A stretch of 64,000 nt of DNA from Priapulus caudatus (Eukaryota > Priapulida > Priapulimorpha > Priapulimorphida > Priapulidae). The notes below the pieces were generated by a model. The model was not told where the DNA came from. It saw nothing but the letters and a program-made list of their open reading frames with translations, and searched no databases. The DNA lies in the NCBI RefSeq assembly GCF_000485595.1, contig NW_014577190.1, forward strand, positions 29,879 through 93,878. Reading direction: 5' to 3'. A program made the position numbers and the translations under genes. This document shows, piece after piece, positions 23,214 to 32,737 of this stretch. Numbering within the stretch: position 1 is the first letter of the stretch; every line of letters begins with the position of its first letter.

Positions 23214-23395
23214 TACACCCCCAGTTGTATTCTGGTGTCCAAAGCATCTATACCGCTTTTCCTTGTTTCTACTATAGTAACCCAGCATACAGCTTGGTTG
23301 GTAACAAAGCTGAGCTACGTCAGACTTTACATAACACTCAGCACGTTTTACAACCTTAGCCAAATTCCCACATTTACACGTCAATACGGAAGTGC
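23214..23395 (+). repeat. Repeat R1, copy 1
   Basis: Begins immediately after a single N at 23213 with TACACCCCCAGTTGTATTC and matches 27404-27590 nearly base for base (CAGCATACAGCTTGGTTGG...CAGCACGTTTTACAACC). A shorter third copy is at 27727-27775. The matching open frame on the minus strand has no recognisable domain. Confidence 0.85.
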
Positions 23396-24004
23396 TCACT
23401 TCAATTTGAGAGTGCTGAATTTCTTTGTCCAAAATCAACCGCCTATCATCGCTATTCATAACTATTGTAAGCACAAGTGTTGCTACTGTCATCTGCATGC
23501 ACACGCTCGTGTAAACAGCATGTTTACAATTCTTTATAATATGAAAAGAGCAATACGGACATCCATCGTTATGAAATAGCGCCAAATCTGAACACTGAAT
23601 ATACAGTATATAAGGTATAGATATAATACCCAAATATAATTTAACAGCTGCTAGCCACTAAGGTTATGTAGTGACCTTATAGGTTATGTAGTTTCCTGGA
23701 TATGATTACATCATGGCCGCATCACGTCATGGTCGTTAGGGGTAGCACGTGTCAGGTGGCTACGTTTCTTCTTATGGGTCCAATTATGGAACGATGTCCG
23801 CTTTCTCCGTTTTGGAGTGGCCCCATGCACGCATGTTCACTGGTGTGGCAGCATTGCTACAAATGACCGGAGCGACAGCGCGGACGTCTACTGCGGTGAT
23901 CTTCATGGTTATGTGTTGCGATATTAGCAACTTTAATTTTTTTTTCCCTTGGGTGATGATCTTGTCTCTTTGTCTTCTATATGAACTAGCAAGCTATTAA
24001 GTTA

Positions 24005-24440
24005 AGAAGTGTTTCCAATGAGATTTTGTGCAATTCTCTAAACTCGTGTCTGAATCTTTTATTTTGATGTTCGTTTTCTGTGTGGCTGTGATGGTGATGG
24101 TGGTAGCAGCAGCGGCGGCGGTAGCGGCGGGCTTCCTCTCACCTCTCTTCTTGGCCTAGGCCTCTCATTTTCCTAATACCGTAAAAAAGAACTGTTAAAA
24201 CTACCTATATATTTTCGGACACAAAATTTCTTTTGGATTTATTTATATAAATACCTTGTTATAATATGTTATTGTTCAGTCATATTCTAAAATTAGTGGT
24301 GAAAAAACATCCCAAAGAGCAAGTGACGATGAGGACATGCTCTACCCTGACTGACACTATTAGATAGCTATTAGATTTCTTTTTTGCTGAAACACACAAA
24401 TCAGGTCTAACAAATAAATCAGTCAAATCACAAGTCGACT
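24005..24440 (+). repeat. Composite repeat, modules X and A
   Basis: 24012-24058 (ATGAGATTTTGTGCAATTCT) matches 30696, 49528 and 59611. 24085-24420 matches 41900-42400, 45900-46260 and 49145-49480: a GGC/GGT-rich stretch, then GGGCTTCCTCTCACCTCT, then an AT-rich stretch. On the minus strand module A looks like an exon: acceptor TGCTGTATTAG in the better copies, then ERPRPRREVRGSPP and a proline-rich run. It is one copy of the repeated family that fills 41-50 kb. Confidence 0.7.
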
Positions 24441-24517
24441 GCACTATTAACGACGCATTACGTACGATTGCGCGCTCATTTCCTGCTTGCCGAACCTCCT
24501 CCTCCTCCTCCTCCTCC

Positions 24518-24542
24518 NNNNNNNNNNNNNNNNNNNNNNNNN
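24518..24542. other. Assembly gap, 25 N
   Basis: 25 unknown bases between a CTC trinucleotide run and ORF2 of the non-LTR element. The gap length looks nominal. Confidence 0.99.
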
Positions 24543-25466
24543 AAGTGATCAATGAGTGTATGAGATGATTCAGTGATTCTTGTAGGTTTGGTAATAAGTG
24601 GTACGCATTCATTAGTAAATAAGAAATTTAAATAGTCCCTTGTTTGCAAATGGGATTCATGTTTTAGAAGATTAATATTAAAGTCTCCACATATATAATA
24701 TTTAATGTTACAGTTACCAATATCGGTCAAAGTCTCCTGAAATTTTTCTTGGAAGTTACCAATATTATGGTTGGGATGTCGATAAACTACTCCAATGACT
24801 GTTTTTGCCTGATTATGATGTAATTCAATTTCAATCCATAAATCCTCACAGTTTTCATGATTTATTTTTATATTATCATTAATTAGAAATTTTATATTGT
24901 TTTTCACATACATGCCAACTCCACCTGCTGCGGTAGTCGAATCCTTATGAATAAATGTATAATTGGGGAGGTCAATATTGCAGCAAGTTGAGCTATTTAA
25001 CTTAGTTTCTGAAATGGCAATAATGTCCGGGAGGGTATCAACTTCCATTAGGATCTCCTCTAATCTATTTAAATTTTTTTGTAAGCTCCTAATATTAAGA
25101 TGAATTATTAGTAAATCATTATATTTCTTACTCGATAATATGTTAGAAAATGATTGTTGATTTAGATAGTTACTAGGTGATGCTGTTATATTCGTATCAG
25201 GGTCATACTCATCATTTTTGCTAGGTGCAAAAGCATAGCTGTTAGTTAGACATGGTAATTTTAAAAGGTCAAGTGCTGGAGTAATCTTTTCTGTTTTCCC
25301 ATCAAGTTCAATGCAATCCATAGTACTGTATGGAAATATATTATCAAGGCAGTATTTACAATAATAAGTTTGTTCATTAGTAGATAAATCACAAAATTGA
25401 TTCATAGTTAGTGAAGTACATTTTAAGTGACACCAGTTATTGCATATGTCACGACATATAGATTTC
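24543..25466 (-). pseudogene. Non-LTR retrotransposon ORF2: PHD finger end and APE endonuclease
   Basis: CR1/L2-like ORF2. The first residues (CRDICNNWCHLKCTSL..FC) complete a PHD-type zinc finger whose start is on the other side of the Merlin insertion. From about 25130 the apurinic-type endonuclease domain follows: LLIIHLNIRSL, IIAISETKLN (catalytic Glu), TAAGGVGMYVK, VIGVVYRHPNH and YICGDFNINLL. The reading frame is intact to the gap. It would nick target DNA to prime reverse transcription. The continuation, including the SDHLPIF motif, is found at 29681-28801, overlapping this piece by 95 bases. Confidence 0.9.
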
Positions 25467-25714
25467 GGTTCAAGGATAGAGAACATGGGGCCCATTGAAA
25501 CCTATGTCATTTTCGTAAATGTGGGGTAGCCCCTTTAAAATCGACAGGGGTACTGGTGAAGGTGTTCTTTGTTCATTTCAACCGATAAACATGATGTGAG
25601 TTAACAGGAAGTGTCGAAAAAAATGCGTTGAAGCGACCCTACTCGCCCGTTTCTGACCATTGCAACGCGCGAGCATTTCCCGTCACCTTCCTCTGCTAGA
25701 GCCCTGAAATCGAT

Positions 25715-25840
25715 GTCGGTTAGGGTTAGGGTTAGGGTCAGGGATAGGGTTAGGGTTATGGTTAGGGTTAGGGTTAGGGTTAGGGTTAGGGTTAGGGTTA
25801 GGGTTAGGGTTAGGGTTAGGGGTAGGGTTACGGTTAGGCC
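25715..25840 (+). repeat. Interstitial (TTAGGG)n telomeric repeat
   Basis: About 20 copies of TTAGGG with a few variants (GTCAGGG, ATAGGG, TTATGG). The tract lies wholly inside the Merlin-like element. Minus-strand frames across it (Thr-Leu or Pro-Asn repeats) are artefacts. Confidence 0.95.
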
Positions 25841-25945
25841 GCTTTTTCCATTCATATTCTCGTTCTTTCCGCATATACAGTAACAAACACATCAATATTA
25901 ATACATAGCAATAACACATGTTTTAGTCTTCACATGTACTTCCAT

Positions 25946-26239
25946 TTATTCGTTATTTACACTGTACTGTTTCGCCATATCAGTCATCAAATTTCCGTAC
26001 ATCATTCTTCGCTGCCCGTACATTTCGCGATACATGAACTCGTCAAGGACCGCTGGTAACATAGTCTTCCCCACGCCTTTCATGCGCTTTATCCTCGCCT
26101 TCGCCGCACTCCATAAGCCTTCAATGGTGTTCGTACACACACCTTCTTCGGAAATAAACTCTTTTTTGTGGCATACCGTTTTGTGCCTATATACCCCATT
26201 TCGCCTAAACACACAGTGTATATAGCATAGTGGCGCCAT
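25946..26239 (-). pseudogene. Merlin transposase C-terminal fragment (IS1595/ISXO2-like)
   Basis: 97 residues resembling the C-terminal half of the ISXO2-like DDE transposase domain: YRHKTVCHKKEFISEEG, then CTNTIEGLWSAAKARIKRM, then LPAVLDEFMYREMYGQR. TNTIEGLWS is the segment that contributes the last catalytic residue in this family. The N-terminal zinc ribbon and first catalytic Asp residues are missing, because the element's terminal repeat starts only ~55 bp upstream. The product cannot be a working transposase. Confidence 0.8.
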
Positions 26240-26302
26240 CTATCGGCAGAAAACAACGTCTTTTATTGGGCCCCATGTTCTCTATCCTTGAGCCTAGATT
26301 TC

Positions 26303-26352
26303 TGGTTATACTCGCATTCTTTATGGCATTGGCTACAAGGATAACTTGCCAT
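26303..26352 (-). pseudogene. Non-LTR ORF2 start (PHD finger N-terminal half)
   Basis: ATG at 26352 begins MASYPCSQCHKECEYNQKS, which runs into the 8-bp target duplication of the Merlin element. The frame resumes at 25466 as ICRDICNNW, so the two halves make one Cys-rich PHD finger of the kind found at the start of many CR1/L2 ORF2 proteins. The join is inferred from the target duplication and the shared frame. Confidence 0.8.
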
Positions 26353-26399
26353 TTGTCGTAGTTAGATGTTATCTCCTTAATTAACTGAGTATGGGTAGT

Positions 26400-26645
26400 T
26401 TAGCTCTGCGAGTTAAGGCGATGAAGCGTCTCTACAGATGTGATTTCAATCACTTCACTATTATCATTTTTTCTAAGTAATATTTTCCCTTGTCGTGTCC
26501 ATAGAAATTTATATTCATGTTCCCTCCTGAAGCATTTCGCAAATAGTACACGCCTCATCTTTGTCAGACTTTCATTGATGTACACTCTCCTATTATTGGA
26601 GAATCCTAGCATATCGCATGTTATTACCTTCTTCCTCTTCCACAA
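26400..26645 (-). pseudogene. Non-LTR retrotransposon ORF1, C-terminal part
   Basis: About 80 residues: KRKKVITCDMLGFSNNRRVY, then INESLTKMRRVLFAKCFRRE, then YKFLWTRQGKILLRKNDN and a stop 47 bp before the ORF2 ATG. This matches the conserved C-terminal end of ORF1 proteins of CR1/L2-type elements (VNENLT...LF..A...YKF.WT..G.I..RK). The N-terminal coiled coil is absent: a stop and unrelated DNA lie upstream, so the element is 5' truncated or split. Confidence 0.75.
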
Positions 26646-26881
26646 TGATTGATAATTAGTTTCTAGCCAGATAGGTAGTTATCTATCTATCTTTTCTGGG
26701 TGTGACGAAGTATAAATTGATGTAATCGGATCAAATCAACAAATAACTTAATAACAACAGTTCTACTCCGACGCCATCTAGGACGCTTTTGGACCACCAC
26801 TCCTCGGCCCAGACTACAGCACCCCTATACCTATCTCCTCGTGGCAGATGTTGAGGTCACCATGCACACACGATCACTGGT

Positions 26882-27160
26882 TTAATTGCTGTTTTCCAGC
26901 TTCTTGATGTAGCGTGTCAAGTCTTTGTCCCACTTCTGTCTTTGTGACGCGACTTGAAGGCGCCGCATGCCTAGCTCCTGCTTCTTTAGTGTTTGCTCGA
27001 TTGTTTGAATATCCTCATGCTGGTAGTTGTTTGTTGTTAGAAGCTGATGCTGCTGCTGCTCTTCCTGTAGCTGTAGATAACAATCCTCTGTCTCGGCCTC
27101 CCGAGCCAGCTCACATAACTTCGCTTTTTTGGTGAGATCGAAGTTTTCCTGCTTGAGTTC
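26882..27160 (-). CDS. Coiled-coil protein, last exon
   Basis: A phase-0 exon after a good acceptor (TTTGTGTCAG|GAACTC), ending in a TAA at 26882. It encodes 92 residues rich in Glu, Gln, Lys and Leu: ELKQENFDLTKKAKLCELAR, a Gln/His-rich stretch, IEQTLKKQELGMRRLQVASQ, ending KKLENSN. It is a predicted coiled coil. A related fragment (EEITTLEQTHEKLGMRRLIS) is at 61990-62062, so it is a multicopy family. It resembles the C-terminal coiled coils of DNA-binding accessory proteins of transposons such as Harbinger, but that is only an inference. Confidence 0.5.
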   Translation of the reverse strand, partial: ELKQENFDLTKKAKLCELAREAETEDCYLQLQEEQQQHQLLTTNNYQHEDIQTIEQTLKKQELGMRRLQVASQRQKWDKDLTRYIKKLENSN

Positions 27161-27403
27161 CTGACACAAACATATGTGGAAATGATTAGACATAAAAGCT
27201 GAGATGAAGCCAAACACATTGAACGTACTTGTATGCAGCTAGATATTAGGTTAAAACAACAACAAGCTGTCACTTTAACTTTCAACAGACATGAAAAAAA
27301 CCTATTTAGTTTAAACAGGAAATGCATACGTTCATCTTAGCCTAATAATTATCTGAAATTGTACCAATCACGCATTCAGGTGCCACTCACATCACATACA
27401 CCA

Positions 27404-27590
27404 GTACACCCCCAGTTGTATTCTGGTGTTCAAAGCATCTATACCGTTTTTTCTTGTTTCTACTATAGTAACCCAGCATACAGCTTGGTTGGTAACAAAG
27501 CTGAGCTACGTCAGACTTTACATAACACTCAGCACGTTTTACAACCTTAGCCAAATTCCCACGTACAATTACACGTCAATACGGAAGTGC
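27404..27590 (+). repeat. Repeat R1, copy 2
   Basis: Nearly identical to 23214-23395. A partial third copy at 27727-27775 (TTGGTAACAAAGCTGAGCTA...) follows 140 bp later. The three lie in the same orientation. The likely source is an LTR or an untranslated part of an element, but no coding domain is attached. Confidence 0.8.
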
Positions 27591-27917
27591 TCACATCTAT
27601 ATGAGTTTGGCTAATTTCCGATTGTTTAGCCATATCTAAAGACTGCTCCTGGTTTATGTTGATCAGGGAATTGCCAAGCAGGGCGGCTTTTTGTACATTT
27701 TTCTTGCAAGTTTCCAATTCCTCCTTGTTGGTAACAAAGCTGAGCTACGTCAGACTTTACATAACACTCAGGACGTGTCAGCATCCGTCCGGTGTGTTGC
27801 CGCTGGCCAAGGTATTTGGAGCGCCTATTCCTACGTATAACTACTCCTACAGCTACGTTTTAATTAGCTTACAATGGAGTAGAACTTCTGGCATATAGCA
27901 CCATATAAGCACCATAC

Positions 27918-28071
27918 TGTAATATAACACTTTTGCAACACTGCAAGATTCCGTGTTTATTCTAAAGATGGTGGTTACACAAGAGAGCGCATACATCTCG
28001 TCTTACGTCATACGTGTACGTAGATATCAAAACGAGGCTGACTACTCGATAGCTAGATCGATATCATTACA
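27918..28071 (-). repeat. Candidate LTR with adjacent polypurine tract
   Basis: On the minus strand it starts TGTAATGATATC and ends GTTATATTACA (TG...CA). It contains AATAAA (TTTAGAATAAACACGG), and a purine tract (AAAAAGGGAAGT at 28072-28085) immediately precedes it. This is the structure of a short 3' LTR of a minus-strand element. No matching second LTR or coding region is visible up to 28500, so it could be a solo or orphan LTR. Confidence 0.45.
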
Positions 28072-28663
28072 ACTTCCCTTTTTATCAAAGAAATGATGTA
28101 CATTACATTATTTCAAAAACTCGGTCTCTTGAAATGTCAAATATACTCAATGTCTGCTTGTAAATTAAAATATGAATAAAAGCATTTACTGAAGGTTATT
28201 CTGTAGTCTCTGGTTATGTGTCTTTCACACCACAAATTGTAATCACTGAAAACTCAAACTACAGACTTTGATATAACTCCACTGAACTGCTTTTCATCAC
28301 TTATACAGTATAGTCCAACATTGAAAATTGACTTTAACAGAATTGTCAGTTATTTTGAAAACTCTAGTTAACTAATTGTTAACACACGACTCCAAACTGA
28401 AAATTGTACAGATCTACATGCAATTAAAGTACATATTCCTGATCTGTCAGCTTTAAAACTGCTCATGAATTATAACAGTTTTAACACACACTATACACAT
28501 CATGTCACATGGTCTTTGAATCTGATTGGTTTTACATTATGCTAGCAACAGCAGCACTGACAAAAGTTGACACCTCAGCAGGTGATGCAGGCCAAGGAAC
28601 TGTCCACAGAACTGCACAACCATCTGGAATAACAACTTCACAACCACCACCAACACATTCCAC

Positions 28664-28800
28664 TTTGACAATGGACCGCAGTTTGCTTCCGAAGCATATC
28701 GTGATTTCGCAAGACAGTGGTGCTTTGATCACGTGACGTCATCGCCGAGATACCCAAAGTCAAATGGGTTTATCGAGAGACAGATACGATTTGTGAATAT
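28664..28800 (+). pseudogene. Ty3/Gypsy-type integrase core fragment
   Basis: 45 codons reading FDNGPQFASEAYRDFARQWC, then HVTSSPRYPKSNGFIERQIR. It holds the second Asp (DNGPQF) and the Glu (NGFIE) of the D,D-35-E integrase catalytic triad with exactly 35 residues between. The fragment has no start, and upstream of 28650 the frame is lost. It ends abruptly at ~28800, where the minus-strand non-LTR fragment begins. It is a short relic or one side of an assembly join. Confidence 0.8.
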
Positions 28801-29681
28801 CTAGACTATATTTATTATATCTGATACTTCTTGCTCATTTACAGGTCTGAGAAAAAAAGTTTTGGTGTTTTGTTCACCTAAGAATGATTGAAATTGCATG
28901 TTTGTTCTTTTTAAATTCTGAGCCATGTTTGGTCCAATTTTTGCAAAAAACTGATTAAGTGTATTACAAATATCTGAAGTGTTAGAAGTAATACTATTAT
29001 CATCCCTTATTAAATTATCCGGGGTTACCGACGATTTCTTTTTTATCTTCACAATATCATTTATAGTTTGCCATGTTTTTTTTACATTATTTTTGTATCC
29101 TATTAATTTATCTCTATAATAGTTACGTTTTATAGTTTCTTTAAGATGTGTTAGTTTATTAGAATATATTTGTACAAATCTCTAGTTAAATCATTTCCTT
29201 GTAATACATGAGATTTGAACATCTTCCTACGATTTCTTATAGACTGTAAGAGGCCTTTAGTAATCCATGGTTTCTTTCTTTGTTTATTTTCTTTCCTAGT
29301 TAGTGGTCTGTAAGGAGCGTGATTATCTATGACTTGGGAAAATATATTAATCAGAGTAGATAGTTGGTCATTACATGGCAGGTTACTAATTGCATGGTTG
29401 TAAAATGACTGGCCTAGTTCATTCAAAAATTGCTGTAAGTTAAAATTAGTAAAGTTTCTAATCCATACCTTTTTGTTAGCCTGCTTATAGTTTATTGCTT
29501 TGATCAGTATGAATATAGGTAAGTGGTCAGACACTTCATGTAACAGTATTCCTGGGATAATGTCATTAAAAAGATTGTTTGTATAGAAGTGATCAATGAG
29601 TGTATGAGATGATTCAGTGATTCTTGTAGGTTTGGTAATAAGTGGTACGCATTCATTAGTAAATAAGAAATTTAAATAGTC
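28801..29681 (-). pseudogene. Non-LTR ORF2 continuation: end of endonuclease and linker to RT
   Basis: The first 95 bases (29681-29588) duplicate the end of the 24543-25466 piece. The frame then gives SDHLPIFILIKAINYKQ, the last catalytic segment of the APE endonuclease, followed by the linker (ADN-HAPYRPLTRKENKQ.., KPWITKGLLQSIRNRRKMF). After a shift near 29100 it gives the region just upstream of the reverse transcriptase (ICNTLNQFFAKIGPNMAQNL, NEQEVSDIINIV). It stops exactly before RT motif 1. The same element probably continues from 24543; the RT itself is absent from this window. Confidence 0.85.
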
Positions 29682-29683
29682 NG

Positions 29684-29830
29684 TCAGTGATCACGGACCA
29701 CCTGTCCACCCGTGCCTCTGTAGCAATGGGAAAACAAGTGATCAGCTGTAGGATCGGCGTCTCAATCCGTTTATCTGCCAGCATCACTGCAGCAATGTGT
29801 CTATAGTCAATCTGTATCACTTATATAAGT
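29684..29830 (+). repeat. Inverted pair with 43848-43984
   Basis: GTCAGTGATCACGGACCACC through GTATCACTTATATAAG is the reverse complement of 43848-43984, differing by a few bases. It starts right after the single N at 29682. No coding content is seen. Confidence 0.8.
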
Positions 29831-30289
29831 CATGGGTAAGAAATAATTTTAATTGTCAGATCTTATATAACAACAAAAAAGTGACATGAATACGGTTCAC
29901 ATTCTCAAGAGTTCATAAACGATTAGTAAAATATTTGTTTATTCTATCTCCAATGAACAGCTCTCAAAGAAATTCACAATTTAATAAATGCAGATTGCCG
30001 AGTAATGGCCAAGCCGCAACGCTCCGGCGGCGCCCTTCATGCTGATCCGCTTGCTGCGCCTCCTCACGGATTCCGCAGCACTCCGGCTTTCCTCACTCGT
30101 GTAGATACCTGCACTTGTCTTTTCGGCATCTTGGCATCGAATGACAGCGTGCACGTGATCACGATCTTAGTCACCACACTGTCTCTACAGTTGGGATGGT
30201 TGTCGTCTCCTCCTATAGTTGGTTGTAGTTGTCCTTTTCTGGTCTGACCGGTGACGACGTCGCTGGTGTACTTTGGGTCGCTGGTTCTC

Positions 30290-30595
30290 CTATTCTTTTA
30301 TCGGTGAGATGGGGGCCTCCAGCTGGAATTCCGCGAGTGCCTGTTGCCTCTTGCTCCCGTGACGTTGCATTCCTGGTGCGAAGATCTTTAGTAGGCTTAT
30401 GGGTCTCTCCTGTTCATAGTTGTGGCCGTGACTTCTGAGCTGGTTGTAGAGCTCTTCCCGAGTGTTTTCCTCTTCTTCTATTTCTCCTAGAATTTTCCTG
30501 ATTCGTCCTGATATGTAGAACATTTGTATTCACATTCCTCACACGTAAATGGCTTCGATCTAATGCCGGTGGTGCGATATTTCTTTAGACCGGTG
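30290..30595 (-). pseudogene. C2H2 zinc-finger relic and coiled-coil frame
   Basis: Reading leftward from 30595, one frame gives VTGLKKYRTTGIRSKPFTC and EECEYKCSTYQ. This is the end of one C2H2 finger, a TGxRxKPF-like linker and the start of the next, before a stop. An overlapping frame (30523-30290) gives a Glu/Gln/Arg-rich helix (GRIRKILGEIEEEENTREEL). The neighbouring repeat TTTCTTTAGA..GGTGAC occurs again twice at 61404-61640. Probably a decayed multicopy zinc-finger gene; which frame was used cannot be decided. Confidence 0.4.
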
Positions 30596-30695
30596 ACCCG
30601 TTCGTCTCTATATGCAGATAGAAATTATCAATAAATATTAGAGATTGGGTTCTCATCTAAATCTTATACATTCTTCAAAGATGGTTATAATCTGA

Positions 30696-30745
30696 GATGA
30701 GATTTTGTGCAATTCTCTAAACTCGTGTATGAGTCTTTTATTTTG
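30696..30745 (+). repeat. Module X fragment
   Basis: GAGATTTTGTGCAATTCTCT then AAACTCGTGT matches the X module at 24017, 49531 and 59611. Only the first ~45 bp are shared here. Confidence 0.75.
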
Positions 30746-30968
30746 ATATTTGAACAGTCGAGAAAGGGAACCAAAACTTTGCGTCCTGCCTTGAACCGAT
30801 ATATTTGGTTTTTTTGTTCTGCTTCAAAATCATCTGGAATGGAAACTCCAATTTTGAAACATTCCTCCCTTCCCCGAAGATCTTTGCTTGTTTTCCTATC
30901 TTCTTCATTACTTTATTTGGAAACCTGGATACTACTAGTCAGGTACTAGTCTGGGGTGCAAATCCACC

Positions 30969-31557
30969 TTATATCACGAAGTGATTACCCACTCTTGTCG
31001 AGACGAACATCTTGAAGCTTTTAGCTTTGTTCTTTATCCACGATAAGGCAATCATACTGTCTGTCATGAAGATAACCTCATTCAACTCCATGGCCATCTC
31101 ATCTTTGATTGTCTTATACAGTCTGCTTGCCAACACTGCTGCTTGCAATTCTAGCCGTGGGACAGTTAGTTGCTTCAGTGGTGCCACCCGTGATTTGGCT
31201 GCCACAAACCGCACTTCATAGCTTTGTTCCGCTGTCTCCCACCGTAAGTAAGCACATGCTCCGAATGCATCCATCGATGCATCACAAAAGATGCACAGTG
31301 TCGGTCTACCAATAACCTTGTTAGGTGTCAGGCATCTCTCAAACGCAACATTGCTCAGCTTTCCCATTTCTTGGAATAACTTCCTCCATTCAGCCTGACT
31401 CTCTACAGGCAGCTCTGCATCCCAATCAAGTCCTTCACCCCACAGCTGTTGTAGCCCAATTTTCGCTCGTATTACAAACGCTGCGGCAAAACCAATCGGG
31501 TCAAAAATACGAGAGGATGTGGCGACATTGGACCAGTTTTTACTGGCGTTCCATTAA
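30969..31557 (-). pseudogene. BEL/Pao polymerase fragment (RT end and RNase H)
   Basis: A continuous frame from about 31557 (NWSNVATSSRIFDPIGFAAA) through GLQQLWGEGLDWDAELPVES and CIFCDASMDAFGACAYLRWE to VPRLELQAAVLASRLYK and FMTDSMIALSWIKNKAKSF. These are the landmark motifs of Pao-family polyproteins: the FDPIG junction after RT, then RNase H with D-A-S, E-L-Q-A and T-D-S. It ends at VSTRVGNHFVI-stop, where sequence identity with 38369-38394 stops. It would have been part of a gag-pol polyprotein; here it is an isolated internal piece. Confidence 0.9.
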
Positions 31558-31559
31558 CT

Positions 31560-32160
31560 ATGCCTATGAACAATAACAACAATGTCCATAACACCAAAAG
31601 CAAGGTCTGATAACCTGCATACCTTTAACAGGTAAACCCCATGTAATCATCTGATAAAAACGTGGCATCCAATCTCTCTAACTGAACTAATGTCTTATTA
31701 AACTTATGTCTCCTGCATCAAGCCGAAAGATATCAAGGCAGTTCTTAGACAGGCCTTAATAAATGAGGATCAAAAAGGCTTTATTCCAGGGAGATTTATT
31801 GCGAAATATTCGGCTATTTAATGAACATCAAATTTTTCGAGTTATGCGTTGGACTTGCGGCACGTGGTTGGGCTTATGCGGCTATTTTACATATTAGAAT
31901 GGCTTTCACCATCGAGTATTATACTAGGAAACCTGAGGAAGGACATAACATTTTAATTTTATAATAATTAAATCACCAAATATGTCATTATGAGATGCAA
32001 GCAAGCTGGGTCGGCAGCCCAAACATTGCTGCAGCGTTAAGGGCATAACTGAAAATACGTATTGGAAGTTGAAAAATATATTGTACGACCAAACCATAAC
32101 AAGATTGAAAATTTTATGGTAAATGGGCAACTCTATTACATAAATTATAACAATATAAGT
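31560..32160. other. Gene-free AT-rich stretch
   Basis: I find no reading frame, exon or repeat with support here. It lies between the Pao fragment and a GT microsatellite. Confidence 0.5.
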
Positions 32161-32174
32161 CACATTTTAGTGTG

Positions 32175-32270
32175 GTTTGTGTGTGTGTGTGTGGTGCTGT
32201 GTGTGTGTGTGTTGTGCGCCGCAGCGTGCATCTATGATCTACGTGTGCGTGCGTGTGTGTGTGTATGGTA
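32175..32270 (+). repeat. (GT)n microsatellite, interrupted
   Basis: Two blocks of GTGTGT separated by GCCGCAGCGTGCATC and similar bases. Confidence 0.9.
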
Positions 32271-32737
32271 AAGTATAGTAACTATAAGATAATTGAGGTA
32301 GGATATTAAATGTTTGTCATATAATATTAGCATGTTTATTAAAAGTGTCTTCTTCATGCTCAATAGGACTACAGGCTACTACTATGGCGAATCCACTACT
32401 TCATTTCATGAACTTCTTGTAAAAAGTATAATTAGTACCGTCATATAAATAATAGTAGTTATAATTGGTCTGCTCAAATATGCACTCAATGCTGAGAGGG
32501 TTATGTCGCACCTGCGGGTACTGCCGAACGTACTCTTGGGTACGGTCCGGTATAGGAAGTACCCTGGTACTATCTAACTATGCCGAAGCGCCCCCCGTAC
32601 CTCGTCTACTCCACTAACAGAGTCTACGGGAGTCGCTACGGCCTACTTTCCCTAACCCTAACCCTAATGTCTTAACCCCTAACCATATCAAATAGTGACC
32701 AGGTCACGTTCGGTAACCGACCGTAGCCCAGGGTAAG

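Larger units (their letters stand above)
25467..26294 (-). mobile_element. Merlin-like DNA transposon, 828 bp, with TSD
   Basis: Both ends read inward as GG(T/C)TCAAGGATAGAGAACA and continue TGGGGCCCA, a 28-bp terminal inverted repeat with one mismatch. It is flanked by a perfect 8-bp target duplication TAGATTTC (25459-25466 and 26295-26302). TIRs starting GG, an 8-bp duplication and an IS1595/ISXO2-type transposase fragment fit the Merlin superfamily. It interrupts codons of the PHD finger of the non-LTR ORF2. The internal transposase is truncated at its 5' side, so the copy is non-autonomous. Confidence 0.9.

Noticed and set aside
23121-23633. 170-codon minus-strand Cys-containing frame
   Set aside because: It runs through repeat R1 and across the single N at 23213. 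No domain is recognised and the repeat also occurs without this frame.
25683-25919. Thr-Leu and Pro-Asn repeat proteins on the minus strand
   Set aside because: They are translations of the TTAGGG array, which stays open because the 6-bp unit has no stop in these frames.
32649-32668. Chromosome-end signal from CCCTAA units
   Set aside because: Only about three units, internal to the scaffold, next to other simple repeats.
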